From positions 1 to 6,743 of the forward strand of contig DMES01000008.1 of assembly GCA_003450815.1 (NCBI GenBank): a DNA stretch of 6,743 nt. The letters are read 5' to 3'. The position numbers and the translations under genes were made by a program. This document shows, one piece after another, positions 1 through 4,340 of this stretch. Every line of letters starts with the position of its first letter. Position 1 is the first letter of the stretch. The stretch is from Elusimicrobiota bacterium (GTDB taxonomy: Bacteria > Elusimicrobiota > Elusimicrobia > Elusimicrobiales > UBA9959). The notes under the pieces are model-generated. The model saw only the letters and a program-made list of their open reading frames with translations. It was not told the DNA's origin and did no database searches.

Positions 1-174
1 CCGGATTGGCCGAGCGCATACAATATGCTTTTTCAGAAGCAACAAGGAATATCCTTTAAAATATTGGTGATCTCCCAAAACAAATATTGAATTTTCGAAT
101 TCATGAATAAAGTATGGATTCTTATTTTCCCCCCACAATAAAATCCTTTTGCATATAAAACAATTGCTATCCAT
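1..174 (-). CDS. HIT-domain (histidine triad) protein, N-terminal part, cut by window edge
   Basis: The ATG at 174 opens 58 codons that run off the left edge with no stop. An AGAGG Shine-Dalgarno lies at 181-185, six bases upstream. The N-terminus has a Cys-x-x-Cys pair (C5, C8). A strand-rich stretch follows (FIHEFENSIFVLGD, then QYFKGYSLLLLKKH). This matches the early HIT fold: zinc-binding CxxC, the E...S..V..D pattern, then G(Y/H).L..KKH. HIT proteins are nucleotide-binding hydrolases or transferases, mostly cytosolic. The diagnostic HxHxHxx triad would lie nearer the C-terminus, outside this window, so catalytic competence cannot be judged. Only about a third of the bases are G or C, well below the genes to its right. 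It follows the ATPase gene on the same strand after 41 bases and may share its transcript. The family call rests on pattern recognition, not a search. Confidence 0.75.
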   Translation of the reverse strand, partial: MDSNCFICKRILLWGENKNPYFIHEFENSIFVLGDHQYFKGYSLLLLKKHIVCARPIR

Positions 175-198
175 ATATTTCCTCTAATTATTAACTTT

Positions 199-213
199 TT
201 TGCACATTGCAAA
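199..213. repeat. small inverted repeat between ATPase and HIT genes
   Basis: TTTGCA-CAT-TGCAAA is a perfect 6-bp inverted repeat with a 3-base centre. It lies in the 41-base gap between the stop of the ATPase gene and the start of the HIT gene. Read on the minus strand it is followed by a run of A rather than T, so it is a poor terminator in the direction of those genes. It could be a weak hairpin, a regulator site for the HIT gene, or chance in AT-rich DNA. Confidence 0.3.
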
Positions 214-215
214 TT

Positions 216-1346
216 TTATTCCATTGCTTCTTTTTGGCGCAACCAGTGAGCAAAAATCGGATCCACTACTTTCCAGCCGGCCGACGTTTTCTCCAGATAG
301 TCCATCTCCGGCAGTTTTTTGATGGCGGCTTGTACGCCGCCTAATGACCCCAGGCGGTGCCTGGTCAGATATGCGGTGGCGAATGGTGCTTTTGTGGCCT
401 CTTTCGCTATGGCGTGTAAAAGGGCGATTTGACGCGGCCGCAGCGCCTGGAGCATTAGCTCAAATAGGGGTGTTTCCTCAAGCAGCATTTGTTGAAAGCC
501 ATCATGCAGTGACGCTTCCGTAACTGTGCCTTTGGATGCCTCAAAAATAAAATAGGATAGCTTCTGGATATAGTATGGGTATCCCTCGGTCAGGGTATGT
601 ATCCCGGCCGCCACGGGTAATGGGCAGTTCTTCCCGTTTGCACAGAACAACCCGGCGAGATACTTTGCCGTATCTTCGACGGGGAGCGCGGGAAGAACAT
701 AGTTGATGGCGCTTTTGTAAAACGGACGCTTTTTATCATTGAACATATCCATGAGTATGCGCCTGCGGCTGCCAACGAAGAAATAAGAGACATTCTGGTG
801 GTCCTGCATATACGAGCGCAGTGTCCCCTCAATAAACTTTGACTCTTTCAACTCCGTTATCTCCTGGAATTCGTCAAAGGTGACATTGCATGATATCTTG
901 CCTGATTTCAGAAATTCCCCGAAGCCTTTCAGCGTTTCTTCCAGCAATTGCCCGCCGGGTTTTGATTTAGCCACTTCAACCGTGAAGGCCATGCCTGTTT
1001 CCGGGTCCGGTCGCATGATCGGACGCAAGCTAGTGAACACTTTAGCGGCTTTTTCAAAAAGAGACTTTTCTTTATAAACAACGGAATAGACCGCCCCGGC
1101 GAACCTGGCCGAGAACTCATCAATAGACGATATTCCAAAGTAGTCTATATATATGGTGAGGGTGCCGTGTTTAGCGAGGTTGTCCTGAACGCGTTTAATA
1201 AGAGAAGTCTTGCCATATCGGCGCGGGGAGGACAGAACGACGTTTGTAAAATTTCCCGCATAACGCATCAGGTCGCTCATCTCCTTCTCCCTGTCGCAAA
1301 AGGGAACTGATAGCGGCAAAGGCTTTAAATGGAATGGGTTTTTCAT
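216..1346 (-). CDS. STAND-type P-loop ATPase, ATPase_2 (archaeal-type) family, with C-terminal winged-helix-like domain
   Basis: A 376-residue protein. The start is the ATG at 1346, which has GGAGG a few bases upstream; an in-frame ATG at 1382 lacks one and lies beside the operator-like repeat. Near the N-terminus is the usual family entry (NPF...F.DRE.E, residues 3-21). The Walker A loop is SSPRRYGKTSL (39-49, K46). Walker B is NVTFDEFQEI (154-163, D158 and E159). A sensor-like stretch, FFVGSRRRILMDMF, follows at 189-202. Residues about 300-370 (LRPRQIALLHAIA... to ...GWKVVDPIFAHWLR) look like the winged-helix tail typical of the family. The length is normal and no defect is visible. Members are scattered through bacteria and archaea, often in variable regions. 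Their cellular role is mostly unknown, and nucleotide-dependent switching or signalling is inferred from the STAND clade. The HIT gene follows on the same strand. The upstream inverted repeat at 1392-1416 suggests specific control. Confidence 0.88.
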   Translation of the reverse strand: MKNPFHLKPLPLSVPFCDREKEMSDLMRYAGNFTNVVLSSPRRYGKTSLIKRVQDNLAKHGTLTIYIDYFGISSIDEFSARFAGAVYSVVYKEKSLFEKAAKVFTSLRPIMRPDPETGMAFTVEVAKSKPGGQLLEETLKGFGEFLKSGKISCNVTFDEFQEITELKESKFIEGTLRSYMQDHQNVSYFFVGSRRRILMDMFNDKKRPFYKSAINYVLPALPVEDTAKYLAGLFCANGKNCPLPVAAGIHTLTEGYPYYIQKLSYFIFEASKGTVTEASLHDGFQQMLLEETPLFELMLQALRPRQIALLHAIAKEATKAPFATAYLTRHRLGSLGGVQAAIKKLPEMDYLEKTSAGWKVVDPIFAHWLRQKEAME

Positions 1347-1391
1347 CTTTCCTCCGTGGGCTTGGGCGTCTGTGCCAGGCATTATTGCACC

Positions 1392-1416
1392 ACAATTATT
1401 GAACTACAATAATTGT
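1392..1416. promoter_or_regulatory. operator-like perfect inverted repeat upstream of the ATPase gene
   Basis: ACAATTATT at 1392-1400 and AATAATTGT at 1408-1416 form a perfect 9-bp inverted repeat with a 7-base centre. It lies 46 bases upstream of the chosen ATPase start. The half-site spacing of 16 bp centre to centre suits a dimeric helix-turn-helix regulator. An extra ATTATTG at 1381-1387 echoes one arm. I cannot place a convincing -35/-10 pair for the minus strand here. The candidates, TTGTAG with CAATAA or TTGCTT with TACAAT, are weak. The regulator is unknown. Confidence 0.5.
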
Positions 1417-1639
1417 ATAACATTTTGACGGGAAGCAACTTCTTTATCTGAAAAAGACTATTATCCAGGCAAAGGTGGAACACGGAACAATCACACAGCT
1501 ATCCGGTTTTTCTGGATAGTTCAGGATTTAGAGGCGAGTGGTAGGGCAAAAAGACCTGGGCACCGGAGTGAGGTAGTAAATTCTAACTTTCTCTAACTCC
1601 CGGAGAAAAATTTAGCAGTATTATGAATAAGCACTTGAA
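1417..1639. other. non-coding stretch between the ATPase gene and the terminator
   Basis: About 220 bases without a supportable gene. A hairpin at 1499-1519 pairs CTATCCGG with CTGGATAG around TTTTT (8 pairs, one wobble). A looser one pairs CCGGAGT at 1563-1569 with ACTCCCGG at 1596-1603, with one bulge. TTGACG at 1425-1430 resembles a -35 element, but no good -10 lies 16-18 bases downstream on the plus strand. With the terminator that follows, the stretch could be an untranslated leader or a small RNA. Neither is demonstrated. Confidence 0.35.
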
Positions 1640-1670
1640 CCCTCCCTTTTCCGGGAGGGCTTTTTGTTTT
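1640..1670 (+). terminator. rho-independent terminator
   Basis: CCCTCCC (1640-1646) pairs perfectly with GGGAGGG (1653-1659) around the loop TTTTCC. CTTTTTGTTTT follows. The stem, loop size and T-tract are all canonical for the plus strand. There is no plus-strand gene upstream in this window, so it ends an untranslated RNA or acts as an attenuator for the sigma-like fragment that begins 44 bases later. Confidence 0.8.
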
Positions 1671-1714
1671 ATGAAGAAAATACGGAGAATGCATTTTTTC
1701 TGTATTATCTGCTG

Positions 1715-2161
1715 ATGTGGGAAAAATACAGGGAATTTTCCTCGCGCTATCCCAGGCTTTTGCTTGATGAGGAGCGACGCCTTATCGCCAGAGCCCAGGC
1801 AGGCAGGAAAAATAGCCGGGACGAACTTGTATTTCGCCACATCGGCTTTGTCATGTGGCGGCTGAGGAAGAAAATTTTCCCGCTGCATCTGGCCCGGCAT
1901 GGAGATGATATGCTTGCGGCCTCGATACCGGTGCTGTATCAGAAAATACAAACTTATGACCTGGACTACAGAGACCGCAGAAATAAGCCTAAACCGATAA
2001 GATTTGCGTCATACATCTGGAAGCGGATCGATGGGTTCGCAGTCGACTACATCAAAAAAGAGAATAGCGACAGGCATCCGGGCGAGTTTATTAACCGGAA
2101 GAGCTGGCGCAGAACTGCGCGTAACCGGTTGTTGTGCGGGGAGTCGCTTTGCGTCCTGTGA
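1715..2161 (+). pseudogene. truncated sigma70-family factor: regions 1.2 and 2 only
   Basis: From the ATG at 1715 the frame encodes 148 residues. Residues 14-37 (RLLLDEERRLIARAQAG followed by a basic stretch ending DEL) match sigma70 region 1.2. Residues 38-116 match region 2: VFRHIGFVMWRLRKKIF, then HGDDMLAASIPVLYQKIQTYD, then PIRFASYIWKRIDGFAVDYIKK in the place of regions 2.3-2.4, which open DNA and read the -10. Regions 3 and 4, needed for -35 recognition, are absent. About 25 unrelated residues close the frame at a TGA 14 bases before the end of the convergent Fic gene. No frame of the adjacent DNA restores region 4, so the gene looks truncated by a junction, possibly when the Fic module arrived. 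There is no clear Shine-Dalgarno. The ATG overlaps the TGA of a tiny upstream frame (TGATG at 1713-1717). It could instead be a genuine short, phage-like region-2 protein. Confidence 0.6.
2107..2120. repeat. perfect palindrome near the 3' end of the sigma fragment
   Basis: GCGCAG-AA-CTGCGC is a perfect 6-bp inverted repeat with a 2-base centre. It falls in the last part of the sigma-like frame, after recognisable similarity has ended and 56 bases from the 3' end of the Fic gene. No T-tract follows on either strand, so it is not a terminator. It may mark a recombination junction or be coincidental. Confidence 0.4.
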
Positions 2162-2175
2162 GTCTCAAAGACGCT

Positions 2176-3285
2176 TTATTTAAGTTCTTTCAAGGAATAA
2201 CTGGTGCTGCGGCCGCCGCCGAGGTCCTTGAGCAGGACACCTTTGTTGATAACGTCCTGTATATCGCGCTGCGCGGTATCCTGCGAGCATTTGGCCAGCG
2301 TCGCCCATTTGGTTGAAGTTAATTTGCCTTTGAATCCGTCAAGCAGCATGTTCAACATTAACCGCTGGCGCTCATTGAAGGAAATTGCGGAGTACGTCTT
2401 CCAGAACCGTTCTTTTCTAAATACATCGGAAAGCGATATTTCCGTGCCCTCAATGGCGCGGTCAAGGCAGGCGATAAACCATTGTGTCCAATCCGTGATG
2501 TCCAGGCTCCCCTTCTGCGTTTTCTCCAGCAGGTCATAATACAACTTGCGCTCTTTGCGGATATGGGTGGACATGCTGTAGAAACGCCTGGAAGTGTTTT
2601 CGGATCGCGCTAACGCCCAGTCGGCGATCGTCCGCGCTATGCGTCCGTTGCCGTCGTCAAAAGGATGTATCGTAACGAACCAGAGATGTGCCACCGCCGC
2701 CCGGAGCACAGGGTCAATGCTGCCGGTCTGGTTTGCCCATTCCAGGAACGAGGTCATTTCAGCGGGGACGCGCTCTGCCGGAGGAGCTTCATAATGCACA
2801 TGTTCGCGCCCTATCGCGCCCGAAACTACCTGCATCGGTCCCTTGGAATCATCTCGCCATGTTCCTATCTTGAGTCTGTCTCCGCCGGCCGCGCCTGCGG
2901 GAAAAAGCAGTGAGTGCCAGTTGAAAAGGCGTTTTGTGGTAAGCGGTGCGGCAAAATTTTGCGTAGCTTCCAGCGACATTTCCACAACGCCGTCAACGCG
3001 GCGGTCCGCCGAGATCAAGCCCGCGATATCCATGCCCAGCCGGCGGGCGATCGAAGAGCGTACTTGCGCCGCGTCTAAAAGCTCGCCCTCGATCTCACTG
3101 GATTTTATTACGTCCAGTGAAAGGGTTTGCAGAACAGCTTCATTGCGTTGAATCAGCCCCAGGCTTTCCATGTGTCCGAGCAAGAGCCCCTGGCGGTGGC
3201 GTACAGCCGCCAAGGGGGCGGCAATAACCTCATTATTCCAATAAAATTTGGGCCAATCCGCTTGTTGATAGATGTATCTGGACAT
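2176..3285 (-). CDS. fic: Fic-family protein AMP-transferase with N-terminal inhibitory motif and C-terminal winged helix
   Basis: A 369-residue protein. The ATG at 3285 is preferred: AGAGG at 3294-3298 lies eight bases upstream, whereas the GTG at 3294 overlaps that site. The N-terminus (YIYQQADWPKFYW) resembles the DUF4172 domain found before Fic domains. SSEIEG at 62-67 fits the class II inhibitory motif [S/T]xxxE[G/N] (S62, E66, G67), which keeps the active site shut in the resting form. The flap region is about 141-170. The catalytic motif HPFDDGNGRIAR at 207-218 is complete, with H207, D211, N213 and R215, so the enzyme should be active. Such enzymes move AMP from ATP to a hydroxyl side chain of a target protein; the target is unknown. 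Residues about 320-365 (LTSTKWATLAKCSQDTAQRDI, ending GGGRSTSYSL) look like a winged helix. The gene stands alone and converges on the sigma fragment. Confidence 0.92.
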   Translation of the reverse strand: MSRYIYQQADWPKFYWNNEVIAAPLAAVRHRQGLLLGHMESLGLIQRNEAVLQTLSLDVIKSSEIEGELLDAAQVRSSIARRLGMDIAGLISADRRVDGVVEMSLEATQNFAAPLTTKRLFNWHSLLFPAGAAGGDRLKIGTWRDDSKGPMQVVSGAIGREHVHYEAPPAERVPAEMTSFLEWANQTGSIDPVLRAAVAHLWFVTIHPFDDGNGRIARTIADWALARSENTSRRFYSMSTHIRKERKLYYDLLEKTQKGSLDITDWTQWFIACLDRAIEGTEISLSDVFRKERFWKTYSAISFNERQRLMLNMLLDGFKGKLTSTKWATLAKCSQDTAQRDIQDVINKGVLLKDLGGGRSTSYSLKELK

Positions 3286-3305
3286 ACTCCGCACCTCTTG
3301 CGTAT

Positions 3306-3334
3306 ATTATAAGCACTATTCTCCGCATTGTCAA
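3306..3334 (-). promoter_or_regulatory. consensus sigma70-type promoter of the Fic gene
   Basis: On the minus strand TTGACA (3329-3334) and TATAAT (3306-3311) are separated by exactly 17 bases, so both hexamers match consensus. Transcription should begin near 3299, giving a leader of only about 14 bases, with the AGAGG ribosome site at its extreme 5' end. So strong a promoter for a potentially toxic AMP-transferase suggests that it is normally repressed; see the overlapping repeats. Confidence 0.85.
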
Positions 3335-3385
3335 TGGAATAATGTACGCAGGTAATGCGTATTTTATGATATTATTCTTCGCATT
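3317..3385. promoter_or_regulatory. repeated operator-like sites overlapping the Fic promoter
   Basis: TATTCTCCGCATT (3317-3329) and TATTCTTCGCATT (3373-3385) are direct repeats, 12 of 13 identical and 56 bp apart. The first fills most of the spacer between -10 and -35. Between them AATGCG (3354-3359) is the same half-site inverted. TACGCA (3345-3350) with TGCGTA (3356-3361) forms a further inverted pair. Three CGCATT half-sites in alternating orientation, one inside the core promoter, is a layout expected of repression. The protein that binds them is unknown; the winged helix of the Fic protein is one candidate. Confidence 0.55.
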
Positions 3386-3678
3386 TTGGTTGATATAAGG
3401 GATTTCTCCTTTAAATCCAACTTAAGGTAAAGTGAGCCTTGCTTTTGGTTTTAACAGCACTCTTCCAGGGTTGAGCCTGGGTTTTGGCAATTCCTCGATG
3501 GGCAGCCAGACTTTTTCAAGGGGCAGCATAATGCCGGTTCTCCGGCTTCTTGCCTGATTTATCCCGATTATCATAGGGAAAGTGAAGTGAGTTCGGATTT
3601 TACTCCGGCTCCTGGTGCCAATCTCCCTGTTTTCCGAAGTTCGGATTCTACACCGGCTCGGGGAGAAAATTTCCCTGA
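3386..3678. other. gene-poor stretch between the Fic promoter and the insertion sequence
   Basis: I find no supportable gene here. The longest frame is on the minus strand (TTG at 3700, or ATG at 3574, to the TAA at 3422). It would end in a Pro/Lys-rich segment (LNPGRVLLKPKARLTLP), but it lacks a Shine-Dalgarno and a recognisable domain. The right half holds two 39-bp repeats (3591-3677). The stretch may be the remnant of an older element, or the 3' region of an untranslated RNA that ends at the terminator at 3679-3710. Confidence 0.4.
3591..3677. repeat. two imperfect 39-bp direct repeats, 48-bp period
   Basis: Copies lie at 3591-3629 and 3639-3677, separated by nine bases, with 31 of 39 positions identical. 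The first 21 positions are best conserved (19 of 21): GTTCGGATT, then T or C, TAC, T or A, CCGGCTC. Both end in CCCTG. A weaker relative of the CCGGCT core lies at 3542-3547. Two similar long sites in non-coding DNA next to an IS boundary suggest protein-binding sites, for instance the end of another, now lost, mobile element. The function is not established. Confidence 0.6.
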
Positions 3679-3710
3679 AAGACCTATGGCAGTTTTGCAA
3701 GGGTCTTTTT
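3679..3710 (+). terminator. rho-independent terminator at the left border of the IS
   Basis: AAGACC (3679-3684) pairs with GGTCTT (3702-3707). The loop is 17 bases and may fold further through TGGCA and TTGCA. A T-tract reaches 3710. No plus-strand gene upstream is recognised, so its original transcript is unknown. The insertion sequence begins two bases after the T-tract. Confidence 0.6.
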
Positions 3711-3711
3711 G

Positions 3712-3738
3712 TGTTAACGGCAGTTTCAAAGTGTACAG
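3712..3738 (+). repeat. IS left terminal inverted repeat
   Basis: The 27 bases start with TGTTAACGGC and end with GTGTACAG. Compared with the reverse complement of 6717-6743 they match at 21 positions, including the outer TGTTA and the inner GTACAG. Five of the six mismatches are transitions, as expected of ends diverging under common selection. Confidence 0.82.
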
Positions 3739-3762
3739 TTCTTGGCGTTAAATAGTGTACAG
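3731..3762 (+). repeat. subterminal transposase-site repeats, left end
   Basis: GTGTACAG occurs at 3731-3738 and again, identical, at 3755-3762, 24 bp apart. The right end has the same spacing. In IS21-type elements such repeats bind the transposase; here that role is inferred from position. Confidence 0.7.
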
Positions 3763-3784
3763 GTGCGGCGGCGAAATTTCCCAG

Positions 3785-3799
3785 CCGGTCGCCGACCGG
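3785..3799. promoter_or_regulatory. palindrome in the leader of the IS accessory gene
   Basis: CCGGTCG-C-CGACCGG is a perfect 7-bp inverted repeat around one base. It lies 49 bases upstream of the accessory gene start and just upstream of a possible -10 (TATAAA, 3810-3815). No T-tract follows, so it is not a terminator. It could be an operator, or a hairpin that limits read-through translation from outside the element. Confidence 0.5.
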
Positions 3800-3848
3800 T
3801 CCCTAACAATATAAACCTGTTTTGATAGAGTTTCATGGAGGAGAATCC

Positions 3849-4280
3849 ATGAAACACCCCGTTCCCGCCCAAAACCGCTGCCAATACTGTGGTGAGTATT
3901 ACACCCCTTACATACGAACCGCCAGCGTCCAAAAATCCTGCGGCAAGGTTGCTTGTCGTAAAAAGCATAAACGTGAGATTCATAAACTCTGGATTTCCCG
4001 CAACCCCAACTGCTACAGGGGCTGGTATGGAAAAGTCAAAAAATGGCTTGCTGCCCATCCCGGATACCTCAAACGATACCGTGCCGCCCACCCTGAATAC
4101 GTTCATAAAGATAATGCCGGCCACCGGCGGCGCAAGCAAAAAATGAAGCGGTTTCGGGCCGATATACGAGACGGATTGCTCCGACGGAGAATTATGAAAA
4201 TTCAGACCCTTAAAGGGGCCGATATACAAGAAACATTAAATCTAAAGGTCGACGGGATAATAGGCATTATGGGCGGTTAG
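3849..4280 (+). CDS. IS21-associated accessory protein, basic, with a four-cysteine zinc-finger-like N-terminus
   Basis: 143 residues. The ATG at 3849 has GGAGGAG at 3837-3843, five bases upstream, so the in-frame TTG at 3822 is not the start. C11, C14, C31 and C36 (CxxC-x16-C-x4-C) form a likely zinc site. A strongly basic region follows, with three similar turns: RNPNCYRG (51-58), AHPGYLKR (69-76) and AHPEYVHK (80-87). Together they suggest DNA or RNA binding. Proteins of this look are, as I recall, found upstream of istA in some IS21-family elements; their role in transposition is not known to me. The C-terminal part repeats ADIRD (104-108) and ADIQE (124-128). After the TAG at 4278-4280 the same frame continues 16 codons to a second TAG at 4329-4331, with a third ADIQE, so the protein may be shortened by a recent amber mutation. 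istA begins 60 bases after the first stop but only 9 after the second. Confidence 0.75.
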   Translation: MKHPVPAQNRCQYCGEYYTPYIRTASVQKSCGKVACRKKHKREIHKLWISRNPNCYRGWYGKVKKWLAAHPGYLKRYRAAHPEYVHKDNAGHRRRKQKMKRFRADIRDGLLRRRIMKIQTLKGADIQETLNLKVDGIIGIMGG

Positions 4281-4302
4281 ACATGGGCCGATATACAAGA
4301 AA
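4156..4302 (+). repeat. three in-frame copies of GGGCCGATATAC-type repeat
   Basis: GGGCCGATATACAAGAAA occurs identically at 4216-4233 and 4285-4302. A diverged copy, GGGCCGATATACGAGAC, is at 4156-4172. The steps are 60 and 69 bases, both multiples of three, so each copy is read as Ala-Asp-Ile-(Gln/Arg)-(Glu/Asp) in the accessory gene frame. The third lies past that gene's TAG and upstream of istA. They may be peptide repeats, or DNA sites controlling istA. Confidence 0.8.
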
Positions 4303-4340
4303 TATGGGCAATTTTGTTTTCAAGCGTGTAGACTATAGTC

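Noticed and set aside
1381..1410. Plus-strand promoter TTATTG-17-TACAAT
   Set aside because: Poor -35 match, it lies within the inverted repeat, and no plus-strand gene follows for 300 bases.
1583..1951. Minus-strand 122-codon frame over the terminator and sigma fragment
   Set aside because: It crosses a strong terminator hairpin, has no domain pattern, and is antisense to the sigma70-like sequence.
2151..2180. Terminator for the sigma fragment (GCGTC...GACGC then TTTATTT)
   Set aside because: Only five base pairs, a 14-base loop and an interrupted T-tract, so too weak to list.
3591..3677. CRISPR-like repeat pair
   Set aside because: Only two copies, diverged in the second half, with a 9-base gap rather than a spacer, and no cas gene nearby.
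3422..3700. Minus-strand frame of up to 92 codons ending in a Pro/Lys-rich segment
   Set aside because: TTG start inside the terminator hairpin, no Shine-Dalgarno at this or the ATG at 3574, no recognisable domain, and it runs through the 39-bp DNA repeats.
3726..4229. Minus-strand 167-codon frame opposite the accessory gene
   Set aside because: It is the antisense of a gene with clear ribosome site, cysteine pattern and operon position, and it runs through the IS terminal repeat.
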